A stretch of 64,000 bases of DNA. Origin: Geminocystis sp. M7585_C2015_104 (lineage in GTDB: Bacteria > Cyanobacteriota > Cyanobacteriia > Cyanobacteriales > Cyanobacteriaceae). Positions 1-8,966 of the stretch are shown in pieces. The notes below the pieces were generated by a model. The model was given only the letters and a program-made list of their open reading frames with translations. It was not told where the DNA came from and made no database searches. Numbering within the stretch: the stretch's first letter is position 1; the number at the start of each line of letters is the position of its first letter. The position numbers and the translations under genes are program-made. Location: assembly GCA_015295805.1 (NCBI GenBank), contig DVEF01000079.1, forward strand, positions 1 to 64,000. Direction: 5' to 3'.

Positions 1-910
1 AGGCTGCCAGGCGGGCTTCCTTACCCAGTCCCCGCAGCGACACCCCCGCCTCTTTAAATAGACAAGCACGCAGAACCCCATCCGCAGAGAGTCGCCATCG
101 GGAACAGTGACCACAAAAAGGTTGCGACTCCGAGGCAATAAATCCAATCTTGGCACCACAGGGGGTGACAAAATTGAACGAAGTTGAATCTTGAGGACGA
201 GAAACAGGATGTAGCTCATAGTGCTGACGTAGGCGGGTTATCATGGCGGCGGCGCTTACAAATAGCTCCTGGGGTAGATTACAAGCATAGCCGACCCGCA
301 TCAGCTCCAAAAAGCGTACCTCAATTCCTAATTCCTTGGAATACTCCACCATAGGCACCAGTTCGTGGTCGTTGATGCCCTTCATCACCACCATGTTCAA
401 CTTGACGTGAAAGCCCTGAGCCACCGCCGTGGCAATGGCGGTCTTAACTTGCTCTAGGTGGCCACCATGGGTGAGGGTGGCAAAGGTTTGAGGGTTGAGA
501 CTATCTAGGCTAATGTTGAGCCGCGACACCCCATAGCGCGCCAGTAAGGGCAAAAAAGGAATCAGGCGAATCCCATTAGTGGTCAGGCCCAGTTCTGGGA
601 CACCCACTGCTGCTATGGCTGCCACAATTTCGGGGAACTCCGGTCGTAATAATGGCTCTCCCCCTGTTAAGCGCACCGACTCAATACCCAGTTCCACCAG
701 TTCCCCTACAATAGTTGCGTACTCTGCCGGTGTCAGGTACTCCTTGGGGGACATAAATGAGGCATCCACGGGCATACAGTAGGTGCAGCGCAAATTACAG
801 CGATCCGTCACCGAAAGGCGAAGCTTACGAATCCTACGCTGCTGGGCATCCACAAGAGGTCGCACCGGTGGGGCAATAGTGGCAGGCAAGACCATTTTTT
901 CTAGCTCCAT
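1..910 (-). CDS. moaA: GTP 3',8-cyclase MoaA (C-terminus cut by window edge)
   Basis: Radical SAM enzyme of the first step of molybdenum cofactor synthesis, converting GTP to 3',8-cyclo-GTP. The reverse strand reads MELEKMVLPATIAPP, then the radical-SAM cluster motif CNLRCTYC near residue 38 and the SAM-binding region LTGGEPLLRPE. Near the window edge CGHCSRWRLSADG supplies the second Fe-S cluster cysteines. About 303 codons are present against a usual length near 325, so only about 25 residues are missing beyond position 1. The start at 910 overlaps the 3' end of moeA by 10 bases; a second in-frame ATG lies at 895. The overlap implies co-transcription with moeA. Both genes make the cofactor that the nearby nitrate reductase NarB needs. 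Confidence 0.93.
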   Translation of the reverse strand, partial: MELEKMVLPATIAPPVRPLVDAQQRRIRKLRLSVTDRCNLRCTYCMPVDASFMSPKEYLTPAEYATIVGELVELGIESVRLTGGEPLLRPEFPEIVAAIAAVGVPELGLTTNGIRLIPFLPLLARYGVSRLNISLDSLNPQTFATLTHGGHLEQVKTAIATAVAQGFHVKLNMVVMKGINDHELVPMVEYSKELGIEVRFLELMRVGYACNLPQELFVSAAAMITRLRQHYELHPVSRPQDSTSFNFVTPCGAKIGFIASESQPFCGHCSRWRLSADGVLRACLFKEAGVSLRGLGKEARLAA

Positions 911-2082
911 GGAAAATAGCGGTAACACTCTCCTGCTTCAAAGTTATCTCGCTCCGCAGGAAGTTCAAGGAAGCCGTCACTGTCGGCCAAAGCCAAGAAG
1001 TCACCCGAATTTTGTGTGGGACGAGGGTGGGCAATCAATTCAGCCGAAGTTGTCGCCTCTAGTTTGACGGGCAAAAAGTAGGTTAACGGCTTGTCAAAGT
1101 GAAAAGGAGTAGCCAGGCGAGCATAAAGCGGCGGCATCTCCAGCAGATAGCGGTGCAGGCACACTAGACTAGAAACGGGATTTCCCGGCAAGCCGAAAAT
1201 AGCCGTTTTGTGCTGGTAGTCCACTCCAAACCAAAGGGGCTTTCCCGGTCGCTGCGCCACCCCATGGACCAACTGCTGCACCCCCTGCCGCCTCCAAATC
1301 TGGGGCAGATAGTCAAATTTGCCCTTTGAAACTCCCCCGCAGTAAATCAACAAATCATAGTTTCGGGTGGCTTGCTGGTAATGGGTAGTAAAGGCGTGGG
1401 GGTCGTCTGGCAGGTGGATAATGCTTAGCTGGGTGTACCCCTGACGTTGTAAGGCCGCGGCGAGGGCATAGGCATTAGAAAGTCGCAATTGGTAAGGCTT
1501 GGGTCTTTGCTCGGGACAGACCAGTTCATTGCCCGTAGCGATAATTTGGGTGCGCGGACGACGCTTGACTGACACTTGGGTTTTCCCCACAGAGGCCAAA
1601 ATACCCCAAGCCGGACTGTGGAGGATGATTCCTGGGGACAGAATTGTCTTGCCCGCCGGGGCGTCACTGCCGCAACGGTGGATGAACTGATGGGGCAGCC
1701 ATTGTTGGGAGTCAACAATGTGGGCAATGCCGTCCTTAAGCTCCAGGGCTTCGTAGGGAATGACCATGTCACAGCCATGGGGCAAAGCTGCGCCCGTCAT
1801 CACTTCAAAACAGCCTCGGGGGTCTGTTAAGGAGGGCGGGGGGTCTCCTGCGGCCACTACTCCCAGAATCGGAAATGCCCGCTGCCCCGACTGGTAGGTC
1901 CCCCAAGAAAGGGCAATACCGTCCATCATAATTCGGTCCATTGGCGGATACGGGCGATCGCTTTCTATGGACTCCGCTAGGAGCCCCACCCGCGACTCCC
2001 CCAGGGAAATTTTTTCAGTCCCCCAATCAGGCAAATGCTTGGCAATTAGTTCGGCTGCAGTTTCGACGCTAATCATCCCCAT
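901..2082 (-). CDS. moeA: Molybdopterin molybdenumtransferase MoeA
   Basis: Inserts molybdate into adenylylated molybdopterin in the last step of Moco synthesis. The 393-residue length is normal for MoeA. Visible family signatures are PPMDRIMMDGIA near residue 46 (usual form PxxDNSAMDGYA), ATGNELV in the central MoCF-binding domain, YCGGVSKGKFD, and FGLPGNPVSSLVCL near residue 295. The start is the ATG at 2082. The gene reads away from nirA across a 981-base spacer and its end overlaps the start of moaA. Its position beside narB suggests dedicated Moco supply for nitrate reduction. The only GCGATCGC (HIP1) octamer I noticed in the window lies inside it, around 1955. Confidence 0.95.
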   Translation of the reverse strand: MGMISVETAAELIAKHLPDWGTEKISLGESRVGLLAESIESDRPYPPMDRIMMDGIALSWGTYQSGQRAFPILGVVAAGDPPPSLTDPRGCFEVMTGAALPHGCDMVIPYEALELKDGIAHIVDSQQWLPHQFIHRCGSDAPAGKTILSPGIILHSPAWGILASVGKTQVSVKRRPRTQIIATGNELVCPEQRPKPYQLRLSNAYALAAALQRQGYTQLSIIHLPDDPHAFTTHYQQATRNYDLLIYCGGVSKGKFDYLPQIWRRQGVQQLVHGVAQRPGKPLWFGVDYQHKTAIFGLPGNPVSSLVCLHRYLLEMPPLYARLATPFHFDKPLTYFLPVKLEATTSAELIAHPRPTQNSGDFLALADSDGFLELPAERDNFEAGECYRYFPWS

Positions 2083-2946
2083 TGTTTGTTTGTACTTCCC
2101 TCCCCTTGGAGTTTATGTGTAACAGCAACACTTACCAAAATGATAAAGCAGAGCCTTCACTGCTGGCCCTCGTCCTTCAGGGAATATGATGGATTTGCCC
2201 CGCACAATTAAGCACAGTTAAAAAAACTAGTTGGTTTTGCCCCCGCCTCATTACATTTAAATCTGGCAGGCAAAGAAAATGGGGCTAAAGTTTCTTATCC
2301 CATCCATGGGAGAACACCCACCCCCCATGTCCACCCCGCCTCTGGTTTAGCTCCACTGAAAGGGGGTACCATCAACCGCTCTGCACTACAAAGGATGTCC
2401 CCTTTGGCTCTTTTCCCGTCTGCTTTGCCAGTAACTGTGCGCCAGTGTAACATAAAAATGAGTTCCTGTCAAGTATAATACTATTGTATTCTTTTTAGAA
2501 TGCCCATAACTTTCCTTCCTCCCAAATAATTCAAAAGACACTGGGCTGTGAGCACCAATTTTCGGGCAGTAATTGATAGAGGTGCCTAAATTTAGTGGCT
2601 GGGGAAGTGAAGTGACAGGGAGCTGAAATAATAGAAAATTTTTTGCCCTTGTCCACTAAAAGGTTGTGCTTTATTTCATCTAGGAAGAACCTCTTCCTGG
2701 GAACAAGCCCTTCCAGCACGAAAAAACAAGCTGATATCAAAAAAAATCAGCTCCAATTCTGGCAGACATCACCCACTGCCGGGGGTGGTTGCCGCTCGTT
2801 GCAATAATTGCGGATGTGAATGACATGAACAGAACCCATCAACCCTATTATTCCAAATCAGTTCAAAGCAGCGCGGCCCATTATGACTGACAGGGGGCGT
2901 TGACAGTATTCCTATTTGCCCGGAAACCTTACAATACGTTTTCTGC

Positions 2947-2957
2947 ATACTGAGTAT
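2947..2957. promoter_or_regulatory. ATAC-N3-GTAT palindrome, possible LysR-type site
   Basis: ATACTGAGTAT is a perfect inverted repeat with an odd centre. It sits 28 bases upstream of the NtcA site of nirA. LysR-type activators bind short dyads of this kind, and the cyanobacterial nirA operon is known to be co-activated by the LysR-family regulator NtcB upstream of NtcA. Assignment to NtcB is inference from position only. Confidence 0.3.
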
Positions 2958-2985
2958 ACATTAGCCGCATTTAAAAAAGGAAAAT

Positions 2986-3027
2986 GTAGTCTAATTTACA
3001 AAAGTTTACAATTTAGCTGCCTAAACT
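2986..3027 (+). promoter_or_regulatory. NtcA-activated promoter of the nirA operon
   Basis: GTAGTCTAATTTAC at 2986-2999 is an exact GTA-N8-TAC NtcA box. Exactly 22 bases later, TAAACT at 3022-3027 matches the TAN3T -10 element. This is the canonical class II NtcA architecture, with the activator box replacing a -35 element. Transcription should start near 3034, about 30 bases before nirA. NtcA senses 2-oxoglutarate, so the operon should be on under nitrogen limitation and off with ammonium. Confidence 0.9.
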
Positions 3028-3063
3028 GGGATTTAAAATCAACTAGATGCAAAAGCAAGAACC

Positions 3064-4623
3064 GTGAGCAATAAAATTGAGGCCATCAAACGTGAAAAAG
3101 ATGGCTTAGCGGTAAAAGAAGAGTTAGAGCATTTTGCCGCCGTTGGTTGGGAGAACATACCTGAAGCGGATCGCGATGTTCGTCTTAAGTGGTTAGGGAT
3201 TTTCTTTCGTCCCGTCACTCCGGGCAGGTTCATGATGCGGTTAAGAGTGCCCAACGGCATTCTAACCAGTGAGCAGTTGCAGACTCTTGGAGAAATTGTC
3301 GCTCGCTACGGTGAGGATGGCAATGGCGATATTACCACCCGCCAAAACATTCAAATACGCGGTATCCCCATTGCCGACATCCCGGAAGTGCTGCGGCGAC
3401 TGGAGGCTTGTGGCCTTACCTCTGTGCAGTCAGGGATGGACAATGTGCGCAACCTCACCGGGTCCCCGGTAGCTGGAATTGACCCGGATGAACTAATTGA
3501 CACTCGCCCCCTGCTCATGAAGTTGCAGGCGATGATCACCAACAATGGTAAGGGCAATCCCGAATTTAGCAACCTGCCCCGTAAGTTTAACATTGCCATT
3601 GAAGGGGGGCGTGATAACTCTGTCCATGCTGAAATCAACGATCTCGCTTTTGTTCCGGCCTACCGTGAGGGGCAGCTGGGGTTTAACGTCCTAGTAGGAG
3701 GGTTTTTCTCGGCGCGGCGCTGTGCTGCTGCCATCCCCCTCGATGCTTGGGTTCCCCCCGACGATGCTGTCATTCAGCTCTCGCGGGCTGTTTTGGAAGT
3801 ATTCCGCGATCACGGGCTGCGGGGCAACCGCCAGAAGGCTCGCTTGATGTGGTTGATTGATGAGTGGGGCATCGAAAAATTCCGGGCCGCAGTTGCCGCC
3901 AAACTGCCCTTTGAATTGCTCACGGCGGCCCCTAAAGACGAAATTGACTGGGAAAAACGGGATCATCTAGGGGTGCACCGGCAAAAACAGCAGGGGCTAA
4001 ACTACGTGGGATTACATGTGCCCGTCGGACGACTCTACGCCCCGGATTTTTACGAGCTAGCACGCCTTGCTGAGGTTTATGGCAAGGGAGAAGTGCGGCT
4101 GACGGTGGAGCAAAACATAATTATACCCCATATTCCCGATGCAGTTCTGCCAAGTTTTTTGCAAGAACCCCTTTTGCAAAAGTTTCGCCCCTCTCCGCCC
4201 CCTTTGGAACGCCACCTTGTCTCCTGCACCGGCTCCCAGTTCTGTGGCTTTGCCCTCATTGAAACCAAAAATCGTGCCCTTGCCCTCGCCCGTTGGCTGG
4301 ATCAACAACTGGTTCTACCGCGTCCTGTACGAATTCATTGGACAGGGTGTCCCAACTCCTGTGGGCAGCCGCAGGTGGCTGACATTGGTCTGATGGGCAC
4401 CAAAACCCGGCGAAATGGCGAAACCGTTGACGCCGTGGATTTGTACATGGGTGGCAAGGTGGGCAAGGATGCTAAGCTGGGAACTTGTGTCAAAAAAGGG
4501 ATTCCCTGTGACGAACTGCCGGAAGTTTTGCGCCAACTCCTGATTGAGCATTTTGGTGCACGGCCAGTCAACGCTGAAAACCCACCTGCCCCCACAGCCA
4601 AAGTAACCATGACAGTTAACTAG
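3064..4623 (+). CDS. nirA: Ferredoxin-nitrite reductase NirA
   Basis: Reduces nitrite to ammonium with six electrons from ferredoxin. The 519-residue protein has the two nitrite/sulfite reductase half-domains (EVRLTVEQN-type segment near residue 340) and the siroheme-[4Fe-4S] ligands Cys388 and Cys394 (CTGSQFC) plus Cys429 and Cys433 (GCPNSCG). The start is a GTG at 3064; no in-frame ATG upstream gives a better N-terminus. First gene of the nirA-nrtABCD-narB-narM operon behind the NtcA promoter. A six-codon ATG frame at 3047-3067 overlaps the GTG start. Confidence 0.97.
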   Translation: MSNKIEAIKREKDGLAVKEELEHFAAVGWENIPEADRDVRLKWLGIFFRPVTPGRFMMRLRVPNGILTSEQLQTLGEIVARYGEDGNGDITTRQNIQIRGIPIADIPEVLRRLEACGLTSVQSGMDNVRNLTGSPVAGIDPDELIDTRPLLMKLQAMITNNGKGNPEFSNLPRKFNIAIEGGRDNSVHAEINDLAFVPAYREGQLGFNVLVGGFFSARRCAAAIPLDAWVPPDDAVIQLSRAVLEVFRDHGLRGNRQKARLMWLIDEWGIEKFRAAVAAKLPFELLTAAPKDEIDWEKRDHLGVHRQKQQGLNYVGLHVPVGRLYAPDFYELARLAEVYGKGEVRLTVEQNIIIPHIPDAVLPSFLQEPLLQKFRPSPPPLERHLVSCTGSQFCGFALIETKNRALALARWLDQQLVLPRPVRIHWTGCPNSCGQPQVADIGLMGTKTRRNGETVDAVDLYMGGKVGKDAKLGTCVKKGIPCDELPEVLRQLLIEHFGARPVNAENPPAPTAKVTMTVN

Positions 4624-4694
4624 CTTAAACTCCTCTAAATCTATCATTCTTAATCCATCAACCGATCGCACTTCAGGATAAAGGACTAAAAACT

Positions 4695-6002
4695 ATGGCT
4701 CATTTTTCTCGTCGTCGTTTTTTAATGACTGCGGCCGCTACAACCGCGACAACGTTTCTCTTCCATGGCTGCACCAACACCAACCAGCAGCAAGCCTCCC
4801 AGACGGCCCAACCGACCACTATGGCAGAAACCCCAGAAACCACCACTGCCAAATTGGGGTTTATTGCCCTCACCGATGCCGCACCTCTAATCATTGCTAA
4901 GGAAAAAGGGCTGTTTGCCAAGTATGGGATGCCGGATGTGGAAGTGGTGAAGCAGGCATCCTGGGGGGTGACCCGCGATAACCTAGTCCTAGGTTCAGAG
5001 GGAGGTGGCATTGATGGGGCTCACATTCTCACCCCCATGCCCTACCTTATGACCACCGGCACCATCACCAGTGGCAAAAAAGTGCCTATGTACATCCTGG
5101 CAAGGCTGAACACTAATGGTCAGGGAATTGTCCTTGCCAATGCCTATAAGGAGCTAAAGGTCAGCACCGATAGTAGCCCCCTGAAAAAGGCCTTCGCAAA
5201 AGCCAGGGCAGCGGGCAAGGAAGTCAAGGTAGCTGTGACTTTTCCGGGGGGTACACACGACCTATGGATGCGTTACTGGCTGGCTGCGGGGGGCATTAAC
5301 CCAGAAAAGGATGTTTCACTGATTGTCGTGCCGCCACCCCAGATGGTGGCTAACATGAAAACCGGCACTATGGAGGCCTTTTGCGTTGGCGAGCCGTGGC
5401 CTCTCCAGGCCGTGAATCAAAAGGTGGGAGTTGGCGCAATCACCACGGGGGAGTTTTGGAAGGATCACCCTGAAAAATCCCTCGCCTTACGGGCAGATTG
5501 GGTTGACAAGCATCCAAAAGCGGCCAAGGCCATTTTGATGGCAGTGATGGAGGCCCAGCAGTGGTGCGATAAAGATGCCAACAAGCCGGAAATGGCCAAA
5601 ATCCTCTCGAAGCGCGAGTGGCTCAAGGCGCCCGTGGAGGACATCCTAGATCGCTCTCTGGGCAAGTTTGACTTTGGCAACGGCCGCACTATCGAAAAAC
5701 CTGAAGTAGCAATGAAATATTGGCGCGATACAGCTTCCTATCCTTACCAAAGCCATGAACTCTGGTTCTTAATAGAAGAAATTCGCTGGGGGTATTTGCC
5801 CGCTGATACGGACACTAAAGCATTGATCAAGCAGGTTAATCGCGAGGACTTGTGGCGGGAGGCGGCCAAAACCCTGGGCGTGCCTGCGGCGGAAATCCCC
5901 ACCAGCACATCGCGGGGGGTAGAGAAGTTTTTCGATGGTGTGGCCTTTGATCCGCAAAATCCGCAGGCCTATTTAAGTAGTTTGGATTTGAAGAAGGTAT
6001 AG
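4695..6002 (+). CDS. nrtA: Nitrate/nitrite ABC transporter substrate-binding lipoprotein NrtA
   Basis: Captures nitrate and nitrite outside the cytoplasmic membrane. The N-terminus has a twin-arginine-like stretch SRRRFLM followed by a hydrophobic segment and a lipobox FLFHGC, predicting acylation of Cys26. A low-complexity linker rich in T, Q and A (residues 27-50) leads into the NrtA/CmpA fold, with TFPGGTHDLWMRYWL near residue 180 and FCVGEPW near residue 230. Length 435 fits the family, where NrtA is about 440 residues. It follows nirA by 71 bases and is related to the C-terminal half of NrtC downstream. CmpA (bicarbonate) is the close alternative, but the nirA-narB operon decides for nitrate. 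Confidence 0.95.
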   Translation: MAHFSRRRFLMTAAATTATTFLFHGCTNTNQQQASQTAQPTTMAETPETTTAKLGFIALTDAAPLIIAKEKGLFAKYGMPDVEVVKQASWGVTRDNLVLGSEGGGIDGAHILTPMPYLMTTGTITSGKKVPMYILARLNTNGQGIVLANAYKELKVSTDSSPLKKAFAKARAAGKEVKVAVTFPGGTHDLWMRYWLAAGGINPEKDVSLIVVPPPQMVANMKTGTMEAFCVGEPWPLQAVNQKVGVGAITTGEFWKDHPEKSLALRADWVDKHPKAAKAILMAVMEAQQWCDKDANKPEMAKILSKREWLKAPVEDILDRSLGKFDFGNGRTIEKPEVAMKYWRDTASYPYQSHELWFLIEEIRWGYLPADTDTKALIKQVNREDLWREAAKTLGVPAAEIPTSTSRGVEKFFDGVAFDPQNPQAYLSSLDLKKV

Positions 6003-6057
6003 GTTGACCATCAGTTTAAGACCCACTTTATCAAAGTGGCAAAGGAGGAAAAGAAAT

Positions 6058-6903
6058 ATGGTAAGTTACTCAAGAGAATTTATCGGGGTGCGGCGGCAAC
6101 GCTGGCTAAAACTACTTAAGGCATTGCCCGTCTTCCGGAAAGTGACTATGGGCTGCCTTGGGGTGCTGTGCTTTTTGACGATTTGGCAGTTCTTATGTAT
6201 AGTGGGGCTACTGAAGTTGCCGACACCGCTAAGGGTTATTGCCGACACCTGGGATTTGATTGTTAATCCTTTTTACCGGGGCAGCGGCAATGATGTAGGC
6301 CTGGGTTGGCAAATTCTCTCGAGTTTACGGCGAGTGGCGATAGGTTTCTCTCTGGCGGCGGTGGTGGGCGTGAGTATAGGAATGCTAATTGGCTCCAGTC
6401 GCCTCCTCTACGACGCAGTAGACCCGATTTTGCAGGTGCTGCGTCCTGTTCCCCCCCTGGCTTGGTTGCCGATTTCTCTGGCGGCCATGCGGGACAATGA
6501 GCCGGCGGCAATCTTTGTGATTTTTATCACCGCCGTTTGGCCTATTATCATAAACACCACTGTGGGGGTACAGCAAATACCTAGAGATTACAAAAACGTT
6601 GCAAGCATGTTGCGGCTGTCGCGGAGGGACTACTTTTTAAACATCCTTGTGCCCGCAACCCTGCCCTATGTATTCACGGGGCTGCGGATTGGCATTGGCC
6701 TATCGTGGTTGGCCATTGTGGCGGCAGAAATGCTCATAGGAGGTGTTGGCATTGGCTTTTTTATCTGGGACGCCTGGAACAGTTCTTTGATTAGTGAAAT
6801 TATTGTTGCCGTGGTCTATGTGGGCATTATTGGTCTGGTGCTAGATCGCTCTGTGGCCTTTTTGGGACGACTGCTCAGCCACGGTGAAGAAGTGCATTCT
6901 TAA
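6058..6903 (+). CDS. nrtB: Nitrate ABC transporter permease NrtB
   Basis: Inner-membrane permease of the nitrate/nitrite ABC transporter, binding-protein-dependent (BPD_transp_1) family. I chose the ATG at 6058 because an excellent ribosome binding site, AAAGGAGG at 6041-6048, precedes it; the frame also opens at a TTG at 6004 without such a site. The result is 281 residues, close to known NrtB (about 280). Several hydrophobic helices are visible, for example around residues 30-50 and 95-120. The EAA-like loop reads DYKNVASMLRLSRRDYF near residue 180. Its stop overlaps the nrtC start by one base (TAATG), implying translational coupling. Confidence 0.95.
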   Translation: MVSYSREFIGVRRQRWLKLLKALPVFRKVTMGCLGVLCFLTIWQFLCIVGLLKLPTPLRVIADTWDLIVNPFYRGSGNDVGLGWQILSSLRRVAIGFSLAAVVGVSIGMLIGSSRLLYDAVDPILQVLRPVPPLAWLPISLAAMRDNEPAAIFVIFITAVWPIIINTTVGVQQIPRDYKNVASMLRLSRRDYFLNILVPATLPYVFTGLRIGIGLSWLAIVAAEMLIGGVGIGFFIWDAWNSSLISEIIVAVVYVGIIGLVLDRSVAFLGRLLSHGEEVHS

Positions 6904-8933
6904 TGTTTTTCCCCGATGGAATTGATGTAACTACTATGGCGAAGTCCCTACCCTTGATTGAAGTTGACCACGTAGACCAGGTTTTTGAGCTACCTGGAGG
7001 CGAGCGATACATTGCTCTCAAGAATATTCACCTGGAGGTCCAAAAGGGGGAGTTTATTTCCCTCGTCGGTCATTCCGGCTGTGGCAAGTCCACCCTCCTG
7101 AACATCATTGCCGGTTTTCAGCAGCCAACCAGGGGTGGAGTGGTGATGGCGGGCCGCCAAGTTACAAAACCGGGGCCGGAGCGCATGGTGGTGTTCCAAA
7201 ACTACTCCCTACTACCCTGGAAAACTGTTTATCAAAATGTAGCCTTGGCAGTGGAAGCGGCACTGCCCCGTCTAAGTAAATCAGAACGGCGGCAACGGGT
7301 AGAAACTGCCTTGGAGCAGGTACACCTGAGTGCCGCGCGGGACAAGTACCCCAGCCAACTTTCGGGGGGGATGAAGCAGCGAGTAGCCATCGCCCGGGCT
7401 TTGGCAATTCAACCCCAAGTACTGCTTTTGGACGAACCCTTTGGCGCCCTGGATGCTTTGACGCGTGGGTTGCTACAAGACGAACTGATGCAAGTCTGCC
7501 AGGCGACAGAAACCACATGCATTATGGTCACCCACGATGTGGATGAGGCTCTACTGCTGTCGGATAGGGTAGTGTTGCTCACTAACGGTCCTGAAGCTCA
7601 AATTGGCCAGATTCTTAAGATTCCCTTTGCTCGTCCCCGCAATCGCCATGATGTCCTCAACCATCCTAGCTATTATGAGCTGCGCAACGAAATGATTTCT
7701 TTTTTGAATCAGCAAAGGCTTCGTCGCAAGAGCCACTACCCACTCCCGACAACGACTACCCCCTGCAAGGTGAGTCTAACCCTTGGCTTTATGCCCACCA
7801 TCGACTGTGCCCCTCTGGTGGTGGCTAAGGAGTTGGGGTTCTTTGCTAAGCACGGCCTTGAGGAGGTTAGCCTGCATCGCGGGGAAAGCTGGCAGGAGCT
7901 GGTGAGGGGTGTGCTCAGCGGTAACCTCGACGGGGCACAGATGCCAGCGCCTATGCCATTGGCAATGACGTTGGGACTGGAGGGACAACCAGCCCAACCA
8001 CTGATGGGCTCACTAGTCCTAAGCCGCAATGGCAGTGCCATAACCTTAAGTAGACGGCTTTGGCGGCAGGGCGTAAAAACCGCAGCTGACCTGCGGGCGT
8101 ACATCGAGTCCACTGGCCAGCGTCTCCGCTTTGGCATTGTTCACCCGGCCTCGATGCAGAATCTCTTGCTACGTTACTGGCTAGCTGCGGCGGGCATTGA
8201 TCCCGACCAGGACCTGGAACTACTGGTCATTCCAGCAGCACAGATGGCGCATCACCTAGAGGCGGGTTATATCAGCGGCTTTTGTGTGGAGCAACCCTGG
8301 AACTCTCAAGCAGTGCGTCTAGGGGAAGGGGTGATAGTGGCCACTGATCTGGAGATTTGGCCCGGGCGTCCTGAAAAAGTATTGGGGGTGCGTCCCGAAT
8401 GGGTACAGGCACGACCCCAACAGCATCTGGCGCTAGTCAAGGCACTAATTGAGGCCTGTGAATACTGTGACACCATTAAAAACCGCGCCGAAATTGCTCA
8501 ACTGCTCTGTCGGCCAGAATATGTGGGGGGTTCACCCGAAGAGGCGTACGCCGGTTTTGTGCACCCCTTAAACCGGGGAGATGACAGTGCCCCCGCTTTT
8601 CAACCTCGCTTTCACCAATTTTACGTGCACCGTTCCCTCTGTCCCCGGCAACCGGAGGGGCTTTGGATGATGACTCAGTTGGCACGCTGGCAACTCACTC
8701 CTTTCCCCAAGAACTGGCTAGAGATTGTCCAGCGGGTGCAGCGGGTAGAGCTGTTTAGCGCGGCTGCCCGGGAGCTACAGCTCCTCGAAAACGAGCCCGA
8801 GCGGCAGGCTTTTGCCCTATTTGACGGGGTTCCCTTTGAGCCCGACAATCCCCTTGCCTACCTTGAAGCGACGCCAATTCGCCGAGCTTTTGACATTCAG
8901 ACCATCCCTTTTCTGGAAATGGTTTCTGTCTAA
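6903..8933 (+). CDS. nrtC: Nitrate ABC transporter ATPase with NrtA-like regulatory domain NrtC
   Basis: Two-part protein. Residues about 20-265 are an ABC ATPase with Walker [10 protein letters not shown], signature LSGGMKQR and Walker [13 protein letters not shown]. Residues about 290-676 resemble the binding protein NrtA (LGFMPTIDCAPLVVAKELG, RYWLAAAGIDPDQD, FCVEQPW). In known cyanobacteria this C-terminal domain mediates ammonium inhibition of transport and is not needed for catalysis. The ATG at 6903 overlaps the nrtB stop; an in-frame ATG at 6936 (MAKSLPLIEV) resembles other family N-termini and could be the true start. Length 676 compares with about 660 for known NrtC. Confidence 0.96.
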   Translation: MFFPDGIDVTTMAKSLPLIEVDHVDQVFELPGGERYIALKNIHLEVQKGEFISLVGHSGCGKSTLLNIIAGFQQPTRGGVVMAGRQVTKPGPERMVVFQNYSLLPWKTVYQNVALAVEAALPRLSKSERRQRVETALEQVHLSAARDKYPSQLSGGMKQRVAIARALAIQPQVLLLDEPFGALDALTRGLLQDELMQVCQATETTCIMVTHDVDEALLLSDRVVLLTNGPEAQIGQILKIPFARPRNRHDVLNHPSYYELRNEMISFLNQQRLRRKSHYPLPTTTTPCKVSLTLGFMPTIDCAPLVVAKELGFFAKHGLEEVSLHRGESWQELVRGVLSGNLDGAQMPAPMPLAMTLGLEGQPAQPLMGSLVLSRNGSAITLSRRLWRQGVKTAADLRAYIESTGQRLRFGIVHPASMQNLLLRYWLAAAGIDPDQDLELLVIPAAQMAHHLEAGYISGFCVEQPWNSQAVRLGEGVIVATDLEIWPGRPEKVLGVRPEWVQARPQQHLALVKALIEACEYCDTIKNRAEIAQLLCRPEYVGGSPEEAYAGFVHPLNRGDDSAPAFQPRFHQFYVHRSLCPRQPEGLWMMTQLARWQLTPFPKNWLEIVQRVQRVELFSAAARELQLLENEPERQAFALFDGVPFEPDNPLAYLEATPIRRAFDIQTIPFLEMVSV

Positions 8934-8966
8934 GTTTTTTCTCTGATTAAACTACGGTTGATTCCT

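Larger units (their letters stand above)
2083..3063. other. Divergent spacer between moeA and nirA
   Basis: This 981-base stretch must hold the promoters of both moeA (leftward) and nirA (rightward). The nirA promoter is clear at its right end. A TATAAT lies at 2475-2480 and a TTGACA at 2900-2905, but neither has a well-spaced partner, so I do not call promoters there. The only longer open frame, 69 codons on the minus strand at 2531-2740, has no recognisable family, start context or neighbour and I do not support it. I see no riboswitch or RNA gene. Confidence 0.6.

Noticed and set aside
579-1067. Plus-strand frames opposite moaA and moeA
   Set aside because: Shadows of the two clearly recognised Moco genes.
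2531-2740. 69-codon minus frame in the moeA-nirA spacer
   Set aside because: No motif, ribosome site or neighbour support.
2900-2935. TTGACA with TACAAT as a sigma-70 promoter before nirA
   Set aside because: Spacing of 24 bases is too long for a -35/-10 pair; the NtcA promoter explains nirA.
6004-6057. TTG start for nrtB
   Set aside because: The ATG at 6058 has an AAAGGAGG site nine bases ahead and gives the usual length.
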